This document shows, one piece after another, positions 1 to 7,523 of a DNA stretch of 64,000 nt (position 1 is its first letter; each line of letters starts with the position of its first letter). This stretch comes from RGIG3159 sp034927685 (lineage in GTDB: Bacteria > Bacillota > Clostridia > Oscillospirales > Oscillospiraceae): assembly GCA_034927685.1 (NCBI GenBank), contig JAYFPO010000008.1:38205-102204 (forward strand), in the 5' to 3' direction. A program made the position numbers and the translations under genes. The notes beneath the pieces were generated by a model. The model did not search any database and was not told the origin of the DNA. It was given only the letters and a program-made list of their open reading frames with translations.

Positions 1-2028
1 GCGGCGGTCATCGGCGGCGGATTTATCGGTCTTGAAGTGGCCGAAAATTTGCACCGCGCCGGGCTGGAGGTCTCGATTGTGGAGATGCTGGACCAGGTCA
101 TGGCGCACATGGACTACGAGATGGCGCAGATGCTCCATGAGAACATCGAGGAAAACGGGGTGCATCTCTCTCTGGGCGACGGGGTGAATTCCTTCCAAGA
201 CGACGGCAAACAGGTGACAATTACGCTGAAAAGCGGAAAGAAGCTCCGCACGGAGCTGGTGGTCCTCTCGATCGGCGTAAGGCCAAACGGGGACCTTGCA
301 AAGGCGGCCGGGCTTGCCGTCAACGCGCGGGGCGGCGTCGTGACCGACGCATATCTGCGCACCACCGATCCGAATATCTACGCGGTTGGCGACGTGACGG
401 AAGTCGAGGATCTGGTGTTCGGGGTGCGCGCGATGGTGCCGCTGGCGGGTCCTGCCAACAAACAGGGGCGCATCGCGGCCGACAATCTGGCGGGCGGCAG
501 TGAGACCTATCGCGGCACACAGGGCACCTCGGTTGCCAAAGTGTTCGATTTGACGGCCGCAGCCACCGGGGCGAACGAGAAAACACTCATCAAACGCGGC
601 ATGGTCCGGGGACAGGATTATGAGCGCGTCATCATTGCCCAGAATTCCCACGCGAGCTACTATCCCGGCGCCATGCCCATGTTCCTGAAGCTTCTGTTTT
701 CGATGGATGGGAAAAAACTGTTCGGCGCACAGATTGTTGGGCGCGATGGGGTGGATAAGCGCATCGACACCATCGCGACAACGCTGCGGCTGGGCGGCGG
801 AGTCCGGGAGCTGGCGGAGCTGGAATTGGCCTACGCGCCGCCGTATTCCTCCGCCAAAGACCCGGTGAATATGGCGGGCTTCACAGCGGAGAACGTACTG
901 ACCGGCAAGGTGCGCTTTTCCGACTGGGACGCGGTGGAAAAGCTGCCGGATGCGGTGCTTCTGGATGTGCGGGAGGACGCGGAGCGCATGGTGTTTCCAC
1001 TGGAAGGCGCTGTCCACATCCCTCTGGGGCAGCTGCGCGACCGGCTGGACGAGCTGGATCGATCCAAAACCATCGTGGCGTTCTGCGCCATTGGCGTGCG
1101 CTCCTATAACGCCGTCCGCATCCTGCGGCAGCGGGGCTTCGAGCATGTGCTGCTCTATCCCGCGGGCACCCGGTTTTATCAGACCACGCACTATCAGCAG
1201 TTTGCCGAGCTTGCACAGCCGGCTGTGCAGATCGCGGACAGTGGACAGCAGGAGCTGCCGGACAGCACGCCGGCGGAGACCGTCCGGCTGGACTGCTGCG
1301 GGATGCAGTGCCCCGGTCCCATCATGAAGGTTTTTGAGAGCATCAAGGGGATGCAGAACGGCCAGATGCTGGAGGTGGCCGCTTCCGATCCCGGCTTTGT
1401 CAAGGACATTGGAGCCTGGTGCCGCCGCACCGGCAACACGCTGGTCTCCAACACGCAGCGCGGCACGGACTATGTGGCGCAGGTCCGAAAAGGGCAGACC
1501 GGAATGCCGGCAGCCACCGGACCGAAGGCGGGTGCGCCGTCCCTGATCCAGGATACGCCCCAAGGGAAAACCATCATCGTGTTCTCCGGCGATCTGGATA
1601 AGGTGTTGGCCAGCTTCATCATTGCCAACGGCGCAGCGGCGATGGGTCGTCCCGTCACCATGTTCTTTACCTTCTGGGGCCTGACCGTGCTGCGGAAAGC
1701 GGAAAAGCAGCCGGTGAAAAAGACCTTCATGGAGTCCATGTTCGGGTCCATGCTGCCGCGCGGCAGCGGAAAGCTGAAGCTCTCCCGCATGAACATGGGC
1801 GGCATGGGAACGGCCATGATGAAAAAGATCATGAACGACAAAAATGTGGATTCGCTGGACTCGCTGATTCAAAAGGCGATCCATCAGGGCGTAAAGATCG
1901 TGGCCTGCACCATGAGCATGGACGTCATGGGCATCAAAAAAGAGGAACTCATCGAGGGTGTGGAGCTCGGCGGCGTGGGCGCGTATCTGGGCGATGCGGA
2001 AGAATCCAACGTGAATCTGTTTATCTGA
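1..2028 (+). CDS. FAD/NAD(P)-dependent disulfide oxidoreductase fused to rhodanese, TusA and DsrE domains (5' partial)
   Basis: The reading frame is open from base 1, so the N-terminal FAD half lies outside the window; 675 residues are visible. In order: an NAD(P)-binding GGGFIG motif at residues 5-10, the second FAD motif (YAVGDV) near 126, the dimerisation domain, a rhodanese domain with the active loop CAIGVR (Cys about 362), a TusA-like domain with CPGP (Cys about 437), and a DsrE/F-like domain from about 520 to the end. Known CoA-disulfide reductase/rhodanese fusions reduce CoA disulfides or per- and polysulfides; TusA and DsrE proteins relay persulfide sulfur. I infer a cytoplasmic enzyme that reduces a thiol or polysulfide and passes the sulfur along inside one chain. 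The exact substrate cannot be told. Confidence 0.88.
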   Translation, partial: AAVIGGGFIGLEVAENLHRAGLEVSIVEMLDQVMAHMDYEMAQMLHENIEENGVHLSLGDGVNSFQDDGKQVTITLKSGKKLRTELVVLSIGVRPNGDLAKAAGLAVNARGGVVTDAYLRTTDPNIYAVGDVTEVEDLVFGVRAMVPLAGPANKQGRIAADNLAGGSETYRGTQGTSVAKVFDLTAAATGANEKTLIKRGMVRGQDYERVIIAQNSHASYYPGAMPMFLKLLFSMDGKKLFGAQIVGRDGVDKRIDTIATTLRLGGGVRELAELELAYAPPYSSAKDPVNMAGFTAENVLTGKVRFSDWDAVEKLPDAVLLDVREDAERMVFPLEGAVHIPLGQLRDRLDELDRSKTIVAFCAIGVRSYNAVRILRQRGFEHVLLYPAGTRFYQTTHYQQFAELAQPAVQIADSGQQELPDSTPAETVRLDCCGMQCPGPIMKVFESIKGMQNGQMLEVAASDPGFVKDIGAWCRRTGNTLVSNTQRGTDYVAQVRKGQTGMPAATGPKAGAPSLIQDTPQGKTIIVFSGDLDKVLASFIIANGAAAMGRPVTMFFTFWGLTVLRKAEKQPVKKTFMESMFGSMLPRGSGKLKLSRMNMGGMGTAMMKKIMNDKNVDSLDSLIQKAIHQGVKIVACTMSMDVMGIKKEELIEGVELGGVGAYLGDAEESNVNLFI

Positions 2029-2123
2029 CGGCGAAGCGACAGGCAACGCCGGAACCATGGCAGTCGGCTGGATTCCGTGTGGTTCAATTCTGGGATCAGA
2101 CTATTTTCAATCGTTTAAAAATA

Positions 2124-2164
2124 AAGAGGCTGCAGCAATCCGTTTCGTTTTGCTGCGGCCTCTT
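2124..2164. terminator. Bidirectional rho-independent terminator
   Basis: 15-bp arms AAGAGGCTGCAGCAA and TTGCTGCGGCCTCTT with one G-T pair enclose an 11-base loop between two converging genes. The minus-strand reading runs into a TATTTTTAAA tract, so it is strongest for citX. The plus-strand side is only moderately T-rich. Confidence 0.8.
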
Positions 2165-2204
2165 GTCTTGTCAAAACACTGCCCCGCGCAGCGGAACCGG
2201 AATG

Positions 2205-2711
2205 TCATGCGTCATAGGCCGCCAGCATCGCTTCGATCGTCCCCTGCATTTCCGCCACGGTATGCCGCCGCGCGCGGGCACAATCCTGCGCCTGACGGCC
2301 GCAGATCAGGCAGGTCCGGCAGCCTTCACGCGACAGCTTGCGTCCGGTTTCGTCCAGTACGTCGATGTCAAAAAGCCGCCCCAGCGGATGATCCGTCTCA
2401 ATTGCCGTCATGAAGACTTTGAGTTGCGCAGCGTCGCCGTCCACGCAGAGCAGCAGTTCATCGCCGGTTTTTTCATGGAATGCAAGCTGGGCGAGGACGG
2501 GAACGTCATTTTTTTCCAGGGCTGCCAAAATCATTTGACGGCCTTCCTCAAACAGCAATCGGAGCCTTGGCGTGGTCTTGACCGGGCCGGGAATATTCAT
2601 GCAGAAGGATAGGACCGGCTTGCCGTATTCGGCGCGGAATTTCTCCTGCAACGCGCTGCGCCGCTCCCGGCAAAGGAGCATGTCCTGCAATTCGACTGTT
2701 TCGCCTTTCAT
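2205..2711 (-). CDS. citX: Citrate lyase holo-[acyl-carrier-protein] synthase CitX
   Basis: The 168-residue protein carries the CitX signatures: GRLFDIDVLD near residues 110-120 and a C-terminal Cys-rich block of the form CLICGxxAxxCARxRRH. CitX transfers the phosphoribosyl-dephospho-CoA prosthetic group onto the acyl carrier subunit of citrate lyase (CitD). The length is normal for the family. The start is supported by GGAGGG upstream of the ATG. None of its usual partners (citC, citD, citE, citF, citG) are nearby: the flanks are a sulfur flavoprotein and a copper operon, so it is either an orphan serving a lyase elsewhere or a relic. Confidence 0.88.
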   Translation of the reverse strand: MKGETVELQDMLLCRERRSALQEKFRAEYGKPVLSFCMNIPGPVKTTPRLRLLFEEGRQMILAALEKNDVPVLAQLAFHEKTGDELLLCVDGDAAQLKVFMTAIETDHPLGRLFDIDVLDETGRKLSREGCRTCLICGRQAQDCARARRHTVAEMQGTIEAMLAAYDA

Positions 2712-3086
2712 GAGAATCCCTCCTGCTTTTCAATTGCAAACAGCGCCATCGGCAGCGCGGGTCCGTCCGGTTGCCTCGGCGGATCGACTGAACGGCGGAG
2801 GCGTCGAGGGGGACGCTGCATCATGAAAGTAATATAAGCGCAAAATGCAAAAAAAGAAAGATATATTTTCGCCATTGCGGCGCAATCACGTTTTCACCGA
2901 TCGGCTTTTCCGGGAAATTCTCCGCTGCCCCAGAGCCGATCGGGGAGGAACCAAAAATGAATTTATCCTGCATCGGACCCCGTCACGCGGCGCGTGACGG
3001 GGTCCGAAAACAAGCGGGGCATACCGCGCAGGCGCCCGCGGCGGCGGGTCTCTCTTTGGTACAGTCCGATTTTATGGCGGCCTGTC
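2712..3086. other. Intergenic region with two strong inverted repeats
   Basis: No convincing gene. It holds a 10-bp perfect inverted repeat (CCGATCGGCT at 2897-2906, AGCCGATCGG at 2934-2943) and a separate perfect hairpin at 2974-3006 with 15-bp arms beginning CGGACCCCGTCACGC and a 3-base loop. The second lies downstream of copA on the minus strand and may end that transcript, although no clean T-run follows it. Confidence 0.6.
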
Positions 3087-3296
3087 TTATTCGCAGCGGG
3101 TGGGGGTATAGCCTGCCTGCCGGACGGCGTCCTCCAGCATCTGGTCCGGAACCTCCCGCGAGAGCGTGACAATGGCCTTGCCGCCTTCCAGCTGGACCTC
3201 GGCGGCGGTCACGCCGTCCACGGCCTCCAGCGCGCTTTTTACATGCGCGACGCAGTGCTGGCACATCATGCCTTCGACTTCAATGGTTTTCTTCAT
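3087..3296 (-). CDS. Possible internally initiated CopZ-like copper chaperone (nested in copA)
   Basis: In the same frame as copA, an ATG at 3296 preceded by GGAGG seven bases upstream would give a 69-residue HMA protein (MKKTIEVEGMMCQHC at the start). That is exactly the normal size of free CopZ chaperones. Free CopZ delivers Cu(I) to CopA and CsoR in other Firmicutes, and no separate copZ is seen here. Making a short CopZ from copA is known in E. coli, but there by ribosomal frameshifting. Internal initiation here is inference. The alternative is that an ancestral separate copZ was fused and its ribosome site is a relic. Confidence 0.5.
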   Translation of the reverse strand: MKKTIEVEGMMCQHCVAHVKSALEAVDGVTAAEVQLEGGKAIVTLSREVPDQMLEDAVRQAGYTPTRCE

Positions 3297-5648
3297 GGTT
3301 GTTTCCTCCAATTCTTCCGGCTGATCTGCCGGTTGCTTTTTTGTGTCGCCCGACAAAAATTCCGGCAGCGGCGCGGCCTTGCGCGCGCCGTCCCGCGCGG
3401 CTGCGTGGGGATGAAACCAGTTGAGCCGCAGGGCGTTTGTGACCACGCAGAAGCTGCTGAGACTCATGGCCGCCGCGCCGAACATCGGACTGAGCTGCAG
3501 GCCGAAGGCCGGAATCAGCGCACCGGCAGCCAAGGGAATGCCGATGCAGTTGTAGAAAAAGGCCCAGAACAGGTTCTCGTGGATGTTACGAAGTACCTGA
3601 CGCGACAGGCGGATGGCGGCTGGTACGTCCAGCAGGCTGGATTTCATCAGAACCACGTCTGCCGCGTCCAGCGCCACGTCGGCGCCGGCGCCGATGGCAA
3701 TGCCCACGTCGGCGCGGGTCAGCGCCGGGGCGTCGTTGATGCCGTCGCCCACCATGGCGACCCGGCCGGACTCTGAGAGGCGGCGAATCACGGATTCCTT
3801 GTCGCCTGGCAGCACGTCGGACACCACGGCGTCAATGCCCACCTGCGCGGCGATGGCCTGCGCGGTGCGGCGGTTGTCGCCGGTCAGCAGCACCACGCGG
3901 ACGCCCATGCGCTCCAGCGCACGCACGGCTTCGGCGCTGTCGGGCTTTACCACGTCCGCCACGGCGATCAGACCCAGCAGGCGGCCATCCTGCGCAAAAT
4001 AGAGGGGCGTCTTGCCCAGGGCGGCAAGGGAATCTCCCGCCTCACGCAGGGCGGGGATCATCAGCCCGCGCTCCTCCATCAGGGCCGCGCTGCCGCCGAG
4101 CGCGGCAGTTCCCGCCACCGTGCCGCGCACGCCGTGGCCGGGCAGGGCGGAAAAGTCCGCCGCGGGCGTCGCCTCCGGGGCATATGCGCGGATCGCCAGC
4201 GCCAGCGGATGCTCGCTCCGTGCCTCCAGCGCGGCGGCCAGCGAGAGCAGCGCCTGTTCGGTGATGCCCTCCGCCGGCAGCACATCGGTGACACGCGGCT
4301 TGCCTTCGGTGACGGTGCCGGTCTTATCCAGCACGGCAAATTGCGTCTTTCCGGCGGCTTCCAACGCCGATGCGGTTTTGAAGAGAATGCCGGTTTTCGC
4401 GCCGACGCCGCTGCCCACCATAATGGCCACCGGCGTGGCCAGGCCCAGCGCGCAGGGACAGCTGATGACCAGCACGCTGATGGCGCGGGCCAGCGCAAAG
4501 CCGAAGTTCCGGCCCGCCAGCAGCCAGACTGCACCGGTGAGCAGCGCGATGGCCATGACGGCCGGGACAAAGACGCCGGACACGCGGTCGGCAATCTTGG
4601 CGATGGGCGCCTTGGTGGCGGCGGCGTTTTCCACCATGTCGATGATCTGGCGCAGGGTGGTGTCGCCGCCGACGCGTGTCGCCCGGCAGGTCAGTGCTCC
4701 TTGCTGGTTGAGCGTGGCGGCACTGACCGGACTGCCCGGGAGCTTATCCACCGGTAGGCTTTCACCGGTCAGGGCCGCTTCGTTGACGGCGCTCTCGCCG
4801 GAGACGACCTGCCCGTCCGCGGGGATGCTCTCGCCTGGCCGGACCAGAAAGATGTCGCCCGGCAGCAGCGCGTCGGCGGGAATGGTCTCCTCAATGTCAC
4901 CGTGCAGCATATGCGCCGTTTTGGGGGCCAAATCCATGAGGCTTCGAATGGCGCTCGTGGTTCGGCCCTTGCTGCGTGCCTCCAGCAGCTTGCCGACGGT
5001 AATCAGCGTCAGGATCATGGCAGCCGACTCAAAATAGAATTCGTGCAGGTAGCCATGTGCGGCTTCCATCCCGCCGGATGCCACCGCGCCGGTTTGCAGG
5101 AACAGGGCAGCAGTGCTATAGAGAAATGCCGCGCCGCTGCCAAGAGAAACCAGCGTATCCATGTTGGGCCCGCCGTGCAGCAGGCTTTTTGTCCCGCTGA
5201 TAAAAAAACGTTGGTTGATGACCAGAACTGCGGCCGTGAGCAGCAGCTCGTAGAGCCCGATCACCAGCGGGTTCCGTGCGAGTGCGACGGGAATCGGCCA
5301 GCCCCACATCAAATGCCCCATCGTGACGTACAGGAGCGGCAGGAGCAAGAGAAGGGAGGCAATCAGGCGGCGGCGCAGTCGGGGTGTTTCATGGTCCTCC
5401 AGCGCCTCCCGGTCCGGCGCGGTCCGCGCGTGAGCCGACGCTGCGGGAGAGGCGCCGTATCCGGCGGCCTGTACCGCCGCGCAAATCCCGGCGGCTGTGG
5501 CGGGGGCGTCGTAGTCTGCGGACATGGAGTTGGTCAGCAGGCTGACCGAGACCTCCCGCACACCGGGCACGTCCCGCACCGCCTTCTCCACATGGGCGCT
5601 GCACGCGGCGCAGGTCATGCCGGAGACAGAAAAATGATCGGATTGCAT
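3087..5648 (-). CDS. copA: Copper-exporting P1B-type ATPase with N- and C-terminal heavy-metal domains
   Basis: The 853-residue membrane pump has an N-terminal HMA domain (MTCAAC, Cys13 and Cys16), about eight membrane helices, the intramembrane CPC motif near residue 398, the DKTGT phosphorylation site near 439 and GDGIND near 634. These mark a P1B-1 Cu(I) exporter. It ends with a second HMA domain (MMCQHC near 795). A perfect GGAGGAAACAACC-ATG internal start precedes that domain at 3296, so a 69-residue CopZ-like chaperone could also be made from this gene. AGAGGGAAGCCT precedes the main ATG. It lies 10 bp downstream of csoR in the same operon and is expected to be induced by copper. Confidence 0.95.
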   Translation of the reverse strand: MQSDHFSVSGMTCAACSAHVEKAVRDVPGVREVSVSLLTNSMSADYDAPATAAGICAAVQAAGYGASPAASAHARTAPDREALEDHETPRLRRRLIASLLLLLPLLYVTMGHLMWGWPIPVALARNPLVIGLYELLLTAAVLVINQRFFISGTKSLLHGGPNMDTLVSLGSGAAFLYSTAALFLQTGAVASGGMEAAHGYLHEFYFESAAMILTLITVGKLLEARSKGRTTSAIRSLMDLAPKTAHMLHGDIEETIPADALLPGDIFLVRPGESIPADGQVVSGESAVNEAALTGESLPVDKLPGSPVSAATLNQQGALTCRATRVGGDTTLRQIIDMVENAAATKAPIAKIADRVSGVFVPAVMAIALLTGAVWLLAGRNFGFALARAISVLVISCPCALGLATPVAIMVGSGVGAKTGILFKTASALEAAGKTQFAVLDKTGTVTEGKPRVTDVLPAEGITEQALLSLAAALEARSEHPLALAIRAYAPEATPAADFSALPGHGVRGTVAGTAALGGSAALMEERGLMIPALREAGDSLAALGKTPLYFAQDGRLLGLIAVADVVKPDSAEAVRALERMGVRVVLLTGDNRRTAQAIAAQVGIDAVVSDVLPGDKESVIRRLSESGRVAMVGDGINDAPALTRADVGIAIGAGADVALDAADVVLMKSSLLDVPAAIRLSRQVLRNIHENLFWAFFYNCIGIPLAAGALIPAFGLQLSPMFGAAAMSLSSFCVVTNALRLNWFHPHAAARDGARKAAPLPEFLSGDTKKQPADQPEELEETTMKKTIEVEGMMCQHCVAHVKSALEAVDGVTAAEVQLEGGKAIVTLSREVPDQMLEDAVRQAGYTPTRCE

Positions 5649-5658
5649 AGGCTTCCCT

Positions 5659-5961
5659 CTATTTCAGTTTCTTGATTAAATCCACGGCCTCGTCGATGAT
5701 CTCGGTGCTGCCGTTTCGAATCTCTTCCACCATGCAGGTCTCCATGTGGTCCTGCAAAATCACATAACCAAAGCTCTGCAGCGCGCGCTCTACCGCCGCC
5801 ACCTGGGTCAAAATATCGCCGCAATAGCGGCCTTCGTCCAGCATGGTTCGGATGCCGCCAAGCTGCCCGACAATCCGGCTCAGCCGGTTTTGCAGACTCT
5901 TCAGCGTCTGCGCGTCGCGCGGCGTGTGTTTCATTTTGCAGGTACAGGAATGCTCTTCCAT
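5659..5961 (-). CDS. csoR: Copper-sensing transcriptional repressor, CsoR family
   Basis: The 100-residue all-helical DUF156 protein has the Cu(I) ligand pattern Cys-(x)n-His-x3-Cys: YCGDILTQ in helix 2, then HMETC. CsoR binds operator DNA as a tetramer and releases it on Cu(I) binding. The ATG at 5961 is chosen because GGAGGG sits seven bases upstream; a TTG 15 bases earlier overlaps that ribosome site and is unlikely. It is the first gene of the csoR-copA operon, and its own promoter carries two palindromes that fit autoregulation. The extra N-terminal Cys-x-Cys (CTC) may bind metal too. Confidence 0.93.
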   Translation of the reverse strand: MEEHSCTCKMKHTPRDAQTLKSLQNRLSRIVGQLGGIRTMLDEGRYCGDILTQVAAVERALQSFGYVILQDHMETCMVEEIRNGSTEIIDEAVDLIKKLK

Positions 5962-5977
5962 TGCGGTTCCCTCCAAG

Positions 5978-5993
5978 ATACCCTGTAGGGTAT
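5978..5993. promoter_or_regulatory. CsoR operator, promoter-downstream copy
   Basis: Near-palindrome ATACCCTGTAGGGTAT between the csoR promoter and its ribosome site. It shares the ATACCC...GGGTAT arms with the second copy 17 bp away. CsoR operators elsewhere are GC-centred, AT-flanked palindromes of this kind. Confidence 0.75.
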
Positions 5994-6005
5994 TTTTCTA
6001 GTGAC

Positions 6006-6034
6006 ATCGTATACCCTATATGGGTATTTGTCAA
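6006..6034 (-). promoter_or_regulatory. csoR-copA promoter with CsoR operator in its spacer
   Basis: On the minus strand, TTGACA (6029-6034) and TACGAT (6006-6011) are separated by 17 bp. That spacer is filled by the palindrome ATACCCTATATGGGTAT (6011-6027). A repressor bound there would block RNA polymerase, the standard CsoR mechanism. Confidence 0.8.
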
Positions 6035-6341
6035 GGGCTAACATACGCAACTAGTGTTTGCTTTGGCGAAAAAAACATGCGGGGCAAGTTTCAAATTGGA
6101 AAATCGGCTGTAAAATGGGGTGGCAGATGAACCATGAGGAAAAAGAACGAAAGGGGACTGCTGCAATGAAACAGCCTGTGCTGCTGAAAAACGGCAGAAT
6201 GCTTGCCATGGGTCGCCCGGAGTAAAGATTGACGCTGCATTCAACAGGGCGGGGGACATGCAAACGTGGCATGTCCCCCGCCCTGTTGGAGAAATTAAGT
6301 ATGGATTGGGTTCTCAGATGATGAAACAGCTTGGCCGATAT
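6035..6341. other. Intergenic region with a 20-bp perfect hairpin
   Basis: No supported gene; a 32-codon plus-strand frame at about 6127-6225 has no clear ribosome site or homology I can name. At 6242-6288 two perfect 20-bp arms (6242-6261 and 6269-6288) enclose a 7-base loop. No T-run follows on either strand, so it may be a processing or repeat element rather than a classical terminator. Confidence 0.5.
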
Positions 6342-7469
6342 TCAGTCCGGCTTATTCTTTCGAAATCGGTGGTAGAGCTGCGTGGGGGAGGAAAGCGCGT
6401 CGCGGGCGGATTCCCATGTTTTCTTCGTGGTCAGGCCGGCCAGAGAGAGCATAAAACGGTATACCTCCGGGGCCTGCCGCAATTCGCGCGCCATCAGCAG
6501 GGCCTGCCGCAGTCGGTGCTCGGTCAAGTCGGTCAGCGTTACCGCGCCGGTGGAGGTCAGAATATCGAATAAAGCGTTGATAAATTGCTGCCGCTCTTCC
6601 TGGTTCATGCGCGCCTGCAGGTCGGTCAGCGCGGCTTCAAACGCCTTGCTTGGAGCAGCAAAGTCCTCACAGCGGACAAATTTGGTCCCCAAAACCTGCC
6701 AGTTGAGCGCATCGTGGGCGGAAATCCAAGCACGGTCTGAGCGGATAATCTGAAAGTTTGTCTCGTGGCAGAGCAGCTTTCCCACCATGGAGTGCTGCGA
6801 GACGAGGGTATGAACTTTCGGGCGGATGCGCAGATAGGCTGGTCTCACCAACATGTTTTCCCGGAAACCGGGACCGTCATTGTTATAGACGGCGAGAATC
6901 CGATCCTGTACCGCAGGAGGCGCGGCCATGGCGGCATAGACCGCCGCGTTGCCGCCCTTGGAGTGACCGCCGACAATCAGCGAGCCCGGCGTTTCGGCGG
7001 TTTGGAGCAGGTAATCGAGGGCGTCCCGCTGGGCGGCAATCACATCCTCAACGCTCAGCAGAAAATCCTCTTTCCAGGCCACGATGGTGTCGTCGGTTCC
7101 TCGGAAGGATACAAACCTGGTTGCGTTCGGCAGGGTGATGGTTAGGGCGGAAAACTGCTCGTTTTGCTCGGGGTCTACGCAGTTGACGAAACCGCTGAGC
7201 CGCAGATTCCGGAATCGCCTGGTTTCCGGCAGCCGTTTCAGCAGGGGAATGAGCTGACTGCTGCTGAGCAGGCCGAGCAGCGGTTCCCGTCCGTCCGCGA
7301 AGACCGTATCCGGCAATTGGGACACAGTCATGGTTTGACCGGGCGGAAGTACGTCGGAGTAGTCCAATTCGCCCAGTTTGCAGAGTATATAATTGTCCAC
7401 CTCATTAAAGGGGGAGACGGCGAAGGGAAGATCCCCACGCCAGTCCAGATAGTCTATGATGTGTGCCAA
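6342..7469 (-). CDS. DUF2974 (Mbeg1-like) alpha/beta-hydrolase
   Basis: The 375-residue soluble protein has a lipase-type nucleophile elbow, GGHSKGG, near residue 169, inside a block typical of the DUF2974 family (VGGHSKGGNAAVYAA). Such proteins resemble class-3 lipases, but their substrates are unknown. The TTG start is supported by GGAGG seven bases upstream. It ends opposite an intergenic hairpin and lies just downstream of the glycerate kinase gene on the same strand, 54 bp apart, so the two may be co-transcribed. Confidence 0.75.
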   Translation of the reverse strand: MAHIIDYLDWRGDLPFAVSPFNEVDNYILCKLGELDYSDVLPPGQTMTVSQLPDTVFADGREPLLGLLSSSQLIPLLKRLPETRRFRNLRLSGFVNCVDPEQNEQFSALTITLPNATRFVSFRGTDDTIVAWKEDFLLSVEDVIAAQRDALDYLLQTAETPGSLIVGGHSKGGNAAVYAAMAAPPAVQDRILAVYNNDGPGFRENMLVRPAYLRIRPKVHTLVSQHSMVGKLLCHETNFQIIRSDRAWISAHDALNWQVLGTKFVRCEDFAAPSKAFEAALTDLQARMNQEERQQFINALFDILTSTGAVTLTDLTEHRLRQALLMARELRQAPEVYRFMLSLAGLTTKKTWESARDALSSPTQLYHRFRKNKPD

Positions 7470-7523
7470 AGCTGGAACCTCCGCTTTTGCAGTTACCGCC
7501 CCGCCCTGCGGGAGACTACCGGC

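Noticed and set aside
4012..5037. 341-residue plus-strand reading frame opposite copA
   Set aside because: Ala/Ser/Arg-rich antisense shadow of the GC-rich copA gene.
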